Below are positions 1 through 11,707 of a stretch of 17,302 bases of DNA, piece by piece (position 1 is the stretch's first letter; each line of letters begins with the position of its first letter). Source of the stretch: Deinococcus sp. YIM 134068 (GTDB lineage: Bacteria > Deinococcota > Deinococci > Deinococcales > Deinococcaceae); NCBI RefSeq assembly GCF_036543075.1, contig NZ_JAZHPF010000039.1:1-17302 (forward strand), in the 5' to 3' direction. Below the pieces are notes generated by a model, which saw nothing but the letters and a program-made list of their open reading frames with translations, made no database searches and was not told the DNA's origin. Made by a program: the position numbers and the translations under genes.

Positions 1-20
1 CTGGCCCGCCGGCGGGCCAG
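1..20. repeat. Perfect 20-nt palindrome at the window edge
   Basis: Bases 1-10 (CTGGCCCGCC) are the exact reverse complement of bases 11-20. It lies inside the decayed OrfB. It may be part of the old coding sequence, or the start of a hairpin extending outside the window. Confidence 0.5.
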
Positions 21-944
21 TTGTTCTTGAACTCCCCGGCTGGCGTCCTGGCTCCCCCGCTCGCTGTGGTGCAGGAGGCCTGGTGGGGGGTGGGGAAAGA
101 CGACGCAGGGCGGCCAATCTGAAGGGCGGCGAGCGGCAGCGTCGCTGGCCTCTGCGCGTCCACCCTCGACCCCACCACAGCCCGCGAATGCAGGTCCAGC
201 GTGACGGCCAGAGAGAGCCGGCCTGCTTTGGTCGGCAGGGACGTCAGATCGGACGCCCAGACCTCCCCAGGGCGGCGAGACGTCGAACTGGCGGTCAAGC
301 AGGTTCGGGCCAGCCGGGAAGGTGTGGGCGCTGTCGGTGGTTGGCACCCGGCGGCGCTTTCCCTTGGCGCGCACCCCCCTGAGCGCATCAGGCGCGCGAC
401 CCGCTGATGGGACCCCCGCAGACCTGCTGCCCGCAGTTCGGCATGAATGCGAGGTGCTCCGTAGTGTCCTTTGCTGCGCGGGTGAACGTGCAGGATGCGC
501 TGCCAGAGCAGCGCATCCTGCTGCTTGTGGGTGGAGATCGGCCTTCTTCGCCCACGGTGGTCCCCGCTCACCGACACCTCCAGCCCCCGGCACCACGGCG
601 TCCAGGCGGTCCTGCTCGCGGTGAGCGTCGATGAACTGGCACCTCCGGGTGTGGTCTCTCTGGCGAACAAGGCCGTCGCTTTTTTCGGGACTTCTCGTTC
701 CTGCCGCACGAGGTCGTTCTCTTTGCCGAGGCTCCGAATCTCCTGCTGCTCTGGGGTCAGCACCTGCTTCCCCTGACCGGAACAGGCCGCCTCACCCTTC
801 TCCTGATCGGCGTTCATCCCCTGGCGCAGCAGGGAGACGTCGATCCCCAGGTCGCGGGCCGTGCCGGTGATGTTGCCCCTGGTTCGGGCGCGCCCTCCGG
901 ACGTAACGCTTGAACTCGGCGCTGTGGGTCGTGCGGTGGGTCAT
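1..944 (-). pseudogene. Decayed IS3-family transposase (OrfA + OrfB remains), left end outside the window
   Basis: Read on the minus strand from an ATG at 944 (GGAGG just upstream), the peptide starts MTHRTTHSAEFKRY, like an IS3 OrfA helix-turn-helix protein. After about 20 codons it must change frame to continue as GNITGTARDLGIDVSLLRQ and then a leucine-zipper-like stretch ending VPKKATALFARE, the usual OrfA C-terminus. OrfB pieces follow in alternating frames: FIDAHREQDRLDAV, an HTH_21-like KGHYGAPRIHAELRAAGLRG, and an rve-type core WASDLTSLPTKAGRLSLAV then TLDLHSRAVVGSRVD. The first catalytic Asp is the codon at 248-250. The usual HSDRGSQ motif reads HSERGSQD near 51-71, so the second catalytic Asp is Glu here. 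At least four or five frame changes are needed, so no active transposase is made. The third catalytic Glu and the far terminal repeat would lie left of the window; I could not define the near end reliably. Confidence 0.8.
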
Positions 945-1016
945 GAGGATGCCTCCTCTCTTCGAGGCTTAGCCCCTTCTCCGCCATACCGGGTCACCCT
1001 CACTTCCAGGCTATCC

Positions 1017-1046
1017 TTTCCCGCCCTCACCAGGATTTGCTACACT
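1017..1046 (+). promoter_or_regulatory. Candidate rplY promoter
   Basis: TACACT at 1041-1046 is a good -10 with an upstream TG (TGC just before it). A weak -35 (TTTCCC) lies 18 bp upstream at 1017-1022. It would give a leader of roughly 90 nt before the Shine-Dalgarno-bearing rplY start. The -35 match is poor, so the call rests on the extended -10. Confidence 0.4.
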
Positions 1047-1143
1047 CCCAGGGTTGCTTGGCCCCCGCCACCGTTTTCCCCTCTCCCACAGGAAAGCCCG
1101 GCGAGCGTGAGGCGGCCAAAGACAGTTGGAGGAAAACACCCAT

Positions 1144-1923
<780 letters not shown>

Positions 1924-1941
1924 GCCGCCGAAGGTTGAGAG

Positions 1942-1979
1942 GGCCGGGATTCCCGAGAGGGGGTTCCGGCCTTCTTGTT
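1942..1979 (+). terminator. Intrinsic terminator of rplY
   Basis: A 13-bp stem (arms 1942-1954 and 1959-1971, with a few G-U pairs) is capped by a GAGA (GNRA) tetraloop and followed by TTCTTGTT. It lies 18 nt after the rplY stop. Confidence 0.85.
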
Positions 1980-2018
1980 GAGTGGGAGGCGGTTGGAGTA
2001 TGACTGGGGTGAAGGCGA

Positions 2019-2157
2019 AGAGTTGCGCGGCGAGTGTTTCTTGGCTGCTATGCGCGCTCACCCCCTTCCCCCTCTGCACGCAACTCTACGAGTCAAGGGG
2101 GAGGAGCCAAAAGAGCACAAGCTCAAGCTGCTTGTTCTCCCTCCCCCCTTGTGGGAG
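2019..2157. repeat. Hairpin-rich intergenic element between converging genes
   Basis: This 332-nt spacer (1924-2255) holds no credible gene. Within it, AGAGTTGCG (2019-2027) is repeated inverted as CGCAACTCT (2079-2087). AAGGGGGAGGAG (2095-2106) can pair, with one bulge and mismatch, with CTCCCTCCCCCCTT (2137-2150), enclosing CAAGC/GCTTG. An alternative small hairpin uses CTCCC (2141-2145) and GGGAG (2153-2157). Similar purine/pyrimidine hairpins occur as dispersed intergenic repeats in GC-rich genomes. I infer a small non-coding repeat but cannot count copies here. Confidence 0.4.
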
Positions 2158-2202
2158 AGGGGTGGCGAGCCACGCTCACCCAGGTCGTCCTGCAACCCAT
2201 CC

Positions 2203-2240
2203 AAGAGAAGGGCGTTCACCCCGACTGGAAGTGAACGCCC
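2203..2240 (-). terminator. Intrinsic terminator of the efflux operon
   Basis: A perfect 10-bp stem, GGGCGTTCAC at 2210-2219 with GTGAACGCCC at 2231-2240, has an 11-nt loop. On the minus strand it is followed by TTCTCTT (2209 to 2203) and lies 15 nt after the RND pump stop codon. Confidence 0.8.
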
Positions 2241-2255
2241 CTCGCCTGTCCCGAC

Positions 2256-5635
<3,380 letters not shown>

Positions 5636-5636
<1 letters not shown>

Positions 5637-7246
5637 CACGGCGCACCTCCGGGGGGCGGACCGCCCGCGCCACCGCTGCTCTGCCTCGCGCCTGCTCCCG
5701 CCCCCGCGCTCGCCGTCGTCACGCCCGCGCCGTCGAGGAGGCCCGTGGGCGGCTGGCTGATGACCTCATCCCCGGCCTCGATGCCGCTCACGGCGGACTG
5801 GGTGCCCGCCTGTCCCAGCACCGTGACCACGTTCTGCTCGGCCTTCCCGTCCTCGATGGTGAAGACGTACGTCCGGTCGCCGTCCACCTGAAGCGCGGTG
5901 CTCGGCACGAGGACGCCCGTCGCCACCTTCGCCGTGTACACGACCGAGCCGACGGTGCCCAGCGCGGGCGGCGTGGTCTCGATGAAGCGCGCGACGAGCG
6001 GCACGCTGCCGTTCGTGGGTGCCCCCGCGTTCTGCGAGACCTTGAGCGGGTACTTCTGCTGCCCGACCACGAAGGTGAGCGCCGCGCCGACCGGAAGGGT
6101 CGTGGCCTCGGTCGCGGGCACGCTCACCGACACCTGCCGCTGGCTGCTGACGAGCGAGAACGCCTCGCTGTTGGCGGCGAGATACTGGCCCTCGCTGACG
6201 TTCAGGCCCGTGACCTGCCCGGCGAAGGGGGCCGTGACGCGCACCGCCGCCGCCGCCTGCTGCGCCTGATTGAGCGTGATCTGCGCCCGCTGGACGGCGA
6301 GGCGGGCCTCGGCGAGGCTCTCGGTCTGCGCCCGCGTGTTCTCCGCGAGGTTGGCCTGCGCCGTCGTGAGGGTCGTGCGGGCGGCCTGCACCTGCGCGAG
6401 CTGGTTGTTGACCTCCGTGCGTGACGCCGCGCCGATGGCCGCGAGCCGCTGGAGGGCCGTCAGGCTCTGCTGGGCGTTCGCCAGCGTGGTCTGCGCGGCA
6501 CTCACCTGCTGCTGAAGCTGCGCCCGCCCACTCTGCACGCTGTTCGTCTGCGAGCGGAGCTGCACCTGCGCCGTCTCCAGCGCATTGCGCGCACTCTCCA
6601 CGCTCGTGTTGAGGTCGCTGTTGCTCAGGGACAGGACGGTCTGCCCGGCGTTCACGGCCCCGCCCACGTCCACGGCGATGTTCGTCACCGTGCCCGACGT
6701 GCGCGCCGACACCGTGACCTCCTGCGCGGAGGCGACCGTGCCCGTCAGCCGCCGCTCGGTGCTCAGCGTTCCCGACTTGACGACGGCGGCCTGAACGGGC
6801 GTGGTGACGCCGGTGCCGCGTGTGGTGCCCGCCGCCTGCCCCGGCGCTCCCGCTCCGGTCTGACCTGCTCCCGCCGCCGCGCCAGATGCTCCGGCTGCGC
6901 TGCCACTCTGCCCGGCCCCCGCCGTCTGACCCCCCGCTCCCGAACGGCTGCCCGTTCCCCCTGCACTCTGTCCTCCCGCGCTCTGTCCTCCCGCCGCCTG
7001 ACCGGGGGCGCTCTGCCCGGTCCCGCCGCCCGCCCCGCCGAATCCACCGCCTGCGCTCGCCGCACTGCCCGCGTCGTCCTGCCCCAGCCGGTAGCCGACG
7101 TAGCCCACGCCGCCGAGCAGCAGCGGCACGAGCAGCCAGCCCCACGGAAAGGAGCGGCGGGTTTTCTCGGCAGCACCCTCAGCGGCACCCGGCGACGGCA
7201 CAGGCGGACGCTCCTGTTCTGACATTGGCCTCGACACCTGGTCCAT
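5636..7246 (-). CDS. RND efflux membrane-fusion (periplasmic adaptor) protein, HlyD/AcrA-like
   Basis: A 536-residue adaptor that should link the pump encoded next to it to an outer-membrane channel. Order: a cytoplasmic Pro/Glu-rich N-tail; one membrane anchor at about 34-53 ([20 protein letters not shown]); a very low-complexity Gly/Ala/Ser/Gln linker at about 55-147; a lipoyl-like half ([19 protein letters not shown], about 177-195); an alpha-hairpin coiled coil (about 213-335) rich in Ala/Gln/Thr; the second lipoyl half ([20 protein letters not shown], about 337-356); then beta-barrel and membrane-proximal domains, and a Gly/Pro tail. No lipobox is seen, so it is anchored by the TM helix. 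ATG 7246 is preferred; a second ATG at 7225 (MSEQERPP) is equally possible, and an upstream open frame lacks family similarity. First gene of the two-gene operon; I see no convincing promoter in 7247-7413. Confidence 0.9.
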
Positions 7247-7402
7247 GTCCACTATGGAACCACCTTTTGACGAAGGAATATCGAAGAGGACTAACAAAGC
7301 TTGGTATGCCCGGCTACCGTGAAAAGGCGTCTGGGACGAATGGAACAGCTTGCAGCGTCTTCCCCAAATCTTCATACGGCTCGTGGGTCGGCCCGCCGTC
7401 CT

Positions 7403-7408
7403 TACCTT
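7403..7408 (+). promoter_or_regulatory. -10 element TACCTT for a probable leaderless cupin transcript
   Basis: TACCTT ends 5 nt before the GTG at 7414. The only purine-rich stretch (GAGG) is too close to that start to act as a normal ribosome-binding site. No clear -35 is seen. Confidence 0.4.
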
Positions 7409-7413
7409 GAGGT

Positions 7414-7872
7414 GTGCGGCCCGACCTCCTTCCCCCCCCACAAGACGGCGCGGTGCCCAACAACGCCCTGCCTGCCCATGTTTACCGTGCCGCCCTGACG
7501 GGTCTCACGCCCACGCAGATTGAGGCGCACCTTGCCGCACGCGGCTGGACGAATACCTGGCGCAATGGCATCTACCCCTACCACCACTACCACTCCACCG
7601 CCCACGAGGTTCTGATCATCGCGCGTGGGCAGGCCAGCGTGACCCTCGGCGGCGAGGGCGGCCCGCAGGTGACGGTGGGGGAGGGCGACGTGCTGCTCCT
7701 GCCAGCGGGCACGGGCCACCGCAACGACGGCGGCAGCGCCGACCTGCTCGTGATCGGTGCCTATGCTGGGGGGCGTGACTGGGACGTGTGCCGACCGGGG
7801 GAGACGGACATGGAGGAGGCGAGGGCGCGGATTGAGCGCGTGCCGGGGTGGGACCGTGACCCGGTGGACTGA
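7414..7872 (+). CDS. Cupin-fold protein of the YjlB-like family
   Basis: A 152-residue single-domain cupin. Motif 1 fits G-x5-HxH-x4-E-x6-G: G52, H58, H60, E65, G72 within [15 protein letters not shown]. Motif 2 fits G-x5-PxG-x2-H: G91, P97, G99, H102 within [16 protein letters not shown]58, H60, E65 and H102 should hold one divalent metal. The string [19 protein letters not shown] and the later [10 protein letters not shown] resemble Bacillus YjlB, whose substrate is not known to me. GTG 7414 gives a family-length N-terminus (the GAVPNN region aligns with the YjlB start). It precedes a small cysteine-rich protein by 8 nt, so the two are likely co-transcribed. Divergent from the efflux operon. 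A metal-dependent dioxygenase or a small-molecule binding role is possible but unproven. Confidence 0.82.
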   Translation: MRPDLLPPPQDGAVPNNALPAHVYRAALTGLTPTQIEAHLAARGWTNTWRNGIYPYHHYHSTAHEVLIIARGQASVTLGGEGGPQVTVGEGDVLLLPAGTGHRNDGGSADLLVIGAYAGGRDWDVCRPGETDMEEARARIERVPGWDRDPVD

Positions 7873-7880
7873 GGTGCCCC

Positions 7881-8327
7881 ATGTCGGGTGAGGTGGACGC
7901 CTGGCTCGCCGACCTTCTTTCCCGCGACACGCACCGCGTCTGGGGGGCGGCCTGCGCGATCAACGATTCACGTGATCGGCAAGACCTGGCGACGCTGGCC
8001 GGACATCTGCCTGCTATCCAGCGGGCCACGGCGGACCTCGACCTGGGCGGTGCCCTCTTCCCCAACAACGAACGTCTGCGTCAGGCCCTCGCCACGGTGC
8101 GCGCTGCGCGGGACGGCCTGTGCCGCTGCTCGCTCTACGGGCAGTTCCTGACCCACGACCCCTGCAAGGAGGAGGGGGCGGGCGACGTGACCGTGGTCTC
8201 CACCAGCCCGCCCGACTGGAACATGACCTACCGCTGCCGCTGCAACCACTGTGGCGCGGAGTACGAGGTGGAGCAGGGGGAGTATCACCTGACGTGGTGG
8301 AAGTGGGGGAAAGAGGAGTCAGCCTAA
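7881..8327 (+). CDS. Conserved hypothetical protein with a probable zinc-binding cysteine cluster
   Basis: A 148-residue soluble protein of unknown function. The N-terminal half (1-78) is helical, with an HEAT-like look (VWGAACAINDSRDRQDLATL, then PNNERLRQAL). The C-terminal half has CRC (C81, C83), C95 and CRCNHC (C119, C121, C124), and ends in an aromatic patch EYHLTWWKWG (134-143). The cysteines resemble a treble-clef or zinc-ribbon metal site. The paired motifs PPDWNMTYRCRC and EVEQGEYHLTWWKW look like a recurrent bacterial hypothetical family, but I cannot name it. ATG 7881 follows GAGGTG and lies 8 nt after the cupin stop, so it is probably the second gene of a two-gene unit. It converges on the next gene with a 9-nt gap. 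Confidence 0.72.
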   Translation: MSGEVDAWLADLLSRDTHRVWGAACAINDSRDRQDLATLAGHLPAIQRATADLDLGGALFPNNERLRQALATVRAARDGLCRCSLYGQFLTHDPCKEEGAGDVTVVSTSPPDWNMTYRCRCNHCGAEYEVEQGEYHLTWWKWGKEESA

Positions 8328-8336
8328 CGCGAGAGG

Positions 8337-8852
8337 TCAGCGCGCGGGCGTAAGAGTCGGCACCATGAGCCGAAGCCTCGTCTGCCGGCGCGTCCCCTCT
8401 TGCTCCTCAATGAGCAGCGTGCCACCCGGACAACTCAGGCGGGCGAAGGGCGAAAGGTTCGGGAACGTCTTGCGGAAGATCAGGCGGTAGTCCTGCCGAG
8501 CATCCCAGACCCGGAGCGTATTCCCACCGCCCACCACGTAACGCCCGCCGCACACTGCTGCTCGGGCGGACGGAATGTTCGAGTCGTCCAGGCGTGTCTT
8601 GAACTTGCCGTCCGGGCCGTAGATTTGTAGTCCAATTCCGTGATTGCCCCTCAGCGGCCACGACCACATCACGAGCGTGTCCGGGCCGACGGAAGCGGTC
8701 GTCTCAACCTCGGGGGTCCAGTCCGCGCCGTCCGTTTTCATGGTCTGCACCATGCCCCTCACAGCCTGCGCCGTCTTCTCAGGCATCCCCAGAAACACGT
8801 CGTACTTCGGGGCTGATGCGAGGGCCAGCGCAGCGAGCAGAGTCGGCAACAT
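8337..8852 (-). CDS. Secreted protein of unknown function
   Basis: A 171-residue protein with a short signal peptide (MLPTLLAALALASA, cleavage near 14) and no lipobox, so probably released to the periplasm or outside. The mature part is beta-rich: ETTASVGPDTLVMWSWPLRG, then QIYGPDGKFKTRLDD, GGRYVVGGGNTLRVWD and RLSCPGGTLLIEEQ. These read like repeated 'display a value, then compare' blades of a partial beta-propeller, but I cannot assign a family. Two cysteines (in AAVCGG and LSCPGG) could form a disulfide. It is small for a complete propeller, so a truncated relative is possible. The coding signal is weaker than for its neighbours, but the signal peptide and the -10 element 5 nt upstream support it. 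Confidence 0.62.
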   Translation of the reverse strand: MLPTLLAALALASAPKYDVFLGMPEKTAQAVRGMVQTMKTDGADWTPEVETTASVGPDTLVMWSWPLRGNHGIGLQIYGPDGKFKTRLDDSNIPSARAAVCGGRYVVGGGNTLRVWDARQDYRLIFRKTFPNLSPFARLSCPGGTLLIEEQEGTRRQTRLRLMVPTLTPAR

Positions 8853-8857
8853 GCCTC

Positions 8858-8863
8858 ACCGTA
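8858..8863 (-). promoter_or_regulatory. -10 element TACGGT for the secreted-protein gene
   Basis: On the minus strand TACGGT is followed by GAGGC and then the ATG at 8852, a 5-nt gap. This would give a leaderless or nearly leaderless mRNA. GAGG is again too close to be a standard Shine-Dalgarno site. Confidence 0.35.
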
Positions 8864-8916
8864 AGAGGGCAAGCTGACCCCTCGCTGAGCATTCCCAGGA
8901 GGGTCGGCCCCGCTCC

Positions 8917-9624
8917 TCACTCCCCCACCACGCCCTGCAACAACCCATACCCCCGCACCTCGTCCGCCGTCACGCCGCACGCCTCCTCCAGCGCCGTTAC
9001 CGTGCGGTCCAACTCGGCGAAGAGGGCCTGGAGACGCGGACGGTCCCGCCCGCCGGGAGAGGCGCGGTAGGCGTCCACGAGGAGGCGGTAATACTGCAAG
9101 GTGCCCTCCTGCCCCCGGTTGAAGCGGGTGAAGAACGCGGCGCGGGCCTCGGCCCCGTCCCCGGCGGTCAGCACGTCGGTCAGGATGCTGCGGGCATTGT
9201 GCAGCTTGTCGGACGCGCTGACGAGGAGCGAGGAAGCGTCCTCGTGGGCGAGGCGGCGGAGGTAGGCCGTCTTGCGCTCGACCCACGGGGCCTTCTTCTC
9301 GCCCGCCTTCGGGGCCGCGTCGGTCGCGCCGTCCACGAGTCGGGCGACCTCCGGCCCGAAGAGCCGTTCGATCTCACCCTGCAACTCGGAGGCGTCCCGG
9401 TGCGTGTACTCCGGGCCGTCCTCCAGCGCGTCGTGGAGCAGGGCGGCGATGGCCTCCGCCTCCGTCCCGCCGAACTCCAGCGCCACCGACGCCACGCCGA
9501 GCAGGTGCGAGAGGTAGGGCGTCCGCGTGCCCTTGCGGTACTGCCCGGTGTGCCACTCGTGCGCGAGCCGGAGGGCAGTGGGGAAGTCGTCGGTCAGTGG
9601 GAAAGCTTCTGCGTTCGTCGTCAT
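8917..9624 (-). CDS. HD-domain phosphohydrolase, RSH/MESH1-like (possible ppGpp hydrolase)
   Basis: A 235-residue single-domain protein. The RSH hydrolase signatures appear in order: HTGQYRKGTRTPYLSHLLGVA (25-45) with metal ligand H40, ALLHDALED (61-69) with H64-D65 and the E68-D69 pair, and SASDKLHNARS (136-146) with D139. These match the Mn-binding HD site of the hydrolase half of Rel/SpoT and of small alarmone hydrolases. The synthetase, TGS and ACT domains of full-length Rel are absent, and length suits a small hydrolase. So (p)ppGpp 3'-pyrophosphohydrolase or a related nucleotide phosphatase activity is likely but not certain; many RSH-like HD proteins have other substrates. The start at 9624 is supported by TATGGT 6 nt upstream. 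The 64 nt between this stop and the next gene hold no clear terminator. Confidence 0.82.
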   Translation of the reverse strand: MTTNAEAFPLTDDFPTALRLAHEWHTGQYRKGTRTPYLSHLLGVASVALEFGGTEAEAIAALLHDALEDGPEYTHRDASELQGEIERLFGPEVARLVDGATDAAPKAGEKKAPWVERKTAYLRRLAHEDASSLLVSASDKLHNARSILTDVLTAGDGAEARAAFFTRFNRGQEGTLQYYRLLVDAYRASPGGRDRPRLQALFAELDRTVTALEEACGVTADEVRGYGLLQGVVGE

Positions 9625-9630
9625 GCCTGA

Positions 9631-9636
9631 ACCATA
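9631..9636 (-). promoter_or_regulatory. -10 element TATGGT for the HD hydrolase gene
   Basis: TATGGT on the minus strand is followed by TCAGGC and the ATG at 9624, a 6-nt gap. No Shine-Dalgarno sequence lies between, which fits a leaderless mRNA. Confidence 0.5.
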
Positions 9637-9717
9637 GGACAGGGCCGAGGTGCGGAGGCGCGCATGAGCCGTCCCCGAAACGTCAGGTCAACGAAGCCAA
9701 GAGCCTCTCTGTTGGTT

Positions 9718-9747
9718 CTGGCGACTGGAAGCTGGCGACTGGCGACT
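9718..9747 (+). repeat. Period-7 CTGRNNR array 1
   Basis: Tandem heptamers CTGGCGA, CTGGAAG, CTGGCGA, CTGGCGA, then CT: four copies plus two bases. It starts 5 nt past the stop of the CBS-ACT gene and is non-coding. It shares the heptamer frame with arrays at 10425-10455 and 11101-11128. Confidence 0.75.
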
Positions 9748-9752
9748 CCTCC

Positions 9753-10388
9753 CTACTCCACCACATCTATCCCCGCCTCCCGCACCCGCGCCCGCACGTC
9801 CCGCGCGCCCTCGCCCGTCACGCGCATGACGAAGCGGCGTCGGGGCTGGCCTTCCTTCGCCCCCTGCCCGGACGTGGCGACGCTGATGATGTTGCTCGGC
9901 AGCACCGCCCCCGCCGCCCGCGCGAGGCTGCCGGGCGTGTCGGGCATGTCCAGCGTCAGGCGGGTGCCCCCCTCGCGCAGCCCCAGGATGTCGGTGAAGG
10001 CGCGCAGCACGTCCGTGATCGTCACCATGCCGCACAGCCGCCCGGAGGCGTCCAGCACGGGCAGACCGCCCACGTCGTGCTCCTGCATCCGCAGCGCCGC
10101 GTCCTCCATATATTCGTTCGCGCGCACGGTGATCACGGGCCGGGCCATCATCTCGGAGACGGTCAGGCGGCTGAGGAGCGAGGTCAGCTCCCACACGCTC
10201 AGGGTGGTCGCCTGACTCGGCACGGCGTCCTTGAGGTCCTTGCGCGTGGTGATGCCCACCAGCCGCTCCCCCTCCATCACGGGCAGACGCCGAAACCCCC
10301 GCTCCCGCAGCAGCCGCAGCGCCTCCATCACCGGCGTGTCCGGCGTCACCGTCAGGGGATCAGGCGTCATCCAATCGCGTACGAGCAT
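9753..10388 (-). CDS. CBS-pair plus ACT domain protein (AcuB-like)
   Basis: A 211-residue cytosolic sensor-type protein. CBS1 spans about 1-58 ([40 protein letters not shown]). CBS2 spans about 76-132 ([39 protein letters not shown]). An ACT domain spans about 141-211 ([28 protein letters not shown]). CBS pairs usually bind adenine nucleotides, and ACT domains bind amino acids or related ligands. The same order is found in Bacillus AcuB, tied there to acetoin use, but no acetoin gene is nearby, so the role is open. The start at 10388 is chosen because similarity begins at [10 protein letters not shown] and TAAGGT lies 5 nt upstream (AAGGTGGG could also serve as ribosome-binding site). The open frame extends far upstream without family similarity. 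Period-7 repeat arrays flank the gene on both sides. Confidence 0.88.
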   Translation of the reverse strand: MLVRDWMTPDPLTVTPDTPVMEALRLLRERGFRRLPVMEGERLVGITTRKDLKDAVPSQATTLSVWELTSLLSRLTVSEMMARPVITVRANEYMEDAALRMQEHDVGGLPVLDASGRLCGMVTITDVLRAFTDILGLREGGTRLTLDMPDTPGSLARAAGAVLPSNIISVATSGQGAKEGQPRRRFVMRVTGEGARDVRARVREAGIDVVE

Positions 10389-10393
10389 GGCCC

Positions 10394-10399
10394 ACCTTA
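10394..10399 (-). promoter_or_regulatory. -10 element TAAGGT for the CBS-ACT gene
   Basis: TAAGGT with TG directly upstream (minus strand), 5 nt before the ATG at 10388. It overlaps a possible AAGGTGG ribosome-binding site, so leaderless and leadered readings are both possible. Confidence 0.4.
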
Positions 10400-10424
10400 C
10401 AAGGCTGGACTCCCGACATGTTTT

Positions 10425-10455
10425 GCTGATTGCTGACGGCTGAAAGCTGACAGCT
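10425..10455 (+). repeat. Period-7 CTGRNNR array 2
   Basis: Tandem GCTGATT, GCTGACG, GCTGAAA, GCTGACA, then GCT. It lies between the divergent CBS-ACT and ompH-like 1 genes, 37 nt upstream of the CBS-ACT start. Confidence 0.75.
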
Positions 10456-10526
10456 CCCACCTGACCGCCCCCTGATCCGGCGTGTGAGACAACTGTGAAG
10501 AGATTCATTCGGCTCAGAAAGGGCCG

Positions 10527-11034
<508 letters not shown>

Positions 11035-11042
11035 TTCACGTC

Positions 11043-11058
11043 TGAGCGGAGCCGCTCA
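11043..11058 (+). repeat. Small inverted repeat after ompH-like gene 1
   Basis: TGAGCGG and CCGCTCA with a 2-nt centre, 8 nt after the stop and just before the main terminator. It may help halt or protect the transcript end. Confidence 0.4.
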
Positions 11059-11063
11059 CCCGG

Positions 11064-11090
11064 CCCCCGCCGCGCGCGGGGGTTTGCCTT
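11064..11090 (+). terminator. Intrinsic terminator of ompH-like gene 1
   Basis: Stem CCCCCGC (11064-11070) with GCGGGGG (11076-11082), loop CGCGC, then TTTGCCTT. Confidence 0.75.
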
Positions 11091-11100
11091 TGGGGCAAGC

Positions 11101-11128
11101 GGTCAGCCGTCGGCTCTCAGCCGTCAGC
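11101..11128 (-). repeat. Period-7 CTGRNNR array 3 (inverted)
   Basis: On the minus strand: GCTGACG, GCTGAGA, GCCGACG, GCTGACC. It lies between the two ompH-like genes, about 12 nt upstream of the likely -10 of the second, in opposite orientation to arrays 1 and 2. Confidence 0.7.
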
Positions 11129-11140
11129 ATCCTCAACAGG

Positions 11141-11146
11141 TACGCT
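11141..11146 (+). promoter_or_regulatory. Candidate -10 (TACGCT) for ompH-like gene 2
   Basis: TACGCT is followed by an AAAGGA ribosome-binding site (11154-11159) and ATG at 11168, so this transcript would have a short leader. The -35 position would fall inside the period-7 array and does not match consensus. Confidence 0.3.
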
Positions 11147-11167
11147 GAGATGGAAAGGACCTCTTTG

Positions 11168-11644
11168 ATGAAACCTGCCCTGCTCATCCTCCCCCTCGCC
11201 CTTCTCGCCACCGTGCCGCAGGCCCAGCAAAAGCGTAGCCGCGTGGGCTTCGTGGACGTGCGGCAGGTCGTGGCCGCGCTGCCCGGCAATGCCGCCTACC
11301 TCGCGCTCAGCAAGAGGGTGGATGCCGACCTGAAGGGCAAGCAGACGAACCTCCAGCAACTCATCACCCGCGCGAACAGCACCCGCACCGCCGCCGACCG
11401 TCAGGCCGCGCAGAGGGCGCAGCAGGCCTTCGTGAGCGCCCAGCAGGGCTACCAGCAGCGCCTCGCCACCGAGTTCAAGCCGCTGCAAGGTCGCATCAAC
11501 ACCACGGTGACGAACGTTGCCAGGACGAGCGGCTTCACGGTCGTCCTCGACAGCCGCGTCGCCGCGCAGACGGCCCTGGTGATTTATGCGAACACGCAGG
11601 CGACGGACCTCACGCCCGCCGTGCTCAGGGCGATCAAGAAATAG
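11168..11644 (+). CDS. OmpH/Skp-family periplasmic chaperone-like protein 2
   Basis: A 158-residue paralogue of the gene upstream. It has a signal peptide ([20 protein letters not shown], cleavage near 20), then [20 protein letters not shown], a long Gln/Arg/Ala-rich helical region (about 55-115), and a closing [20 protein letters not shown]. The two proteins share the same order of motifs (GFVDV, coiled coil, V[VL]D-R-VAA--LVIYA) but differ strongly in the helices, so the duplication is not recent. ATG 11168 has AAAGGA 8 nt upstream. An in-frame upstream open stretch runs through the repeat array and is not coding-like. A terminator follows. Confidence 0.88.
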   Translation: MKPALLILPLALLATVPQAQQKRSRVGFVDVRQVVAALPGNAAYLALSKRVDADLKGKQTNLQQLITRANSTRTAADRQAAQRAQQAFVSAQQGYQQRLATEFKPLQGRINTTVTNVARTSGFTVVLDSRVAAQTALVIYANTQATDLTPAVLRAIKK

Positions 11645-11662
11645 GAGTTCAATCCGACAGGC

Positions 11663-11696
11663 CCCCTTCCGCACATTCGGAGAGGGTCTTCCCTTT
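11663..11696 (+). terminator. Probable terminator of ompH-like gene 2
   Basis: Stem CCCCTTCCG (11663-11671) with CGGAGAGGG (11678-11686) contains one mismatch and one G-U pair, and is followed by TCTTCCCTTT. Confidence 0.6.
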
Positions 11697-11707
11697 GGCC
11701 CACGCTG

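Noticed and set aside
7247..7441. Upstream extension of the adaptor protein (65 residues)
   Set aside because: No family similarity, and it covers the spacer shared with the divergent cupin gene. MDQVSRP or MSEQERP is a better start just before the membrane anchor.
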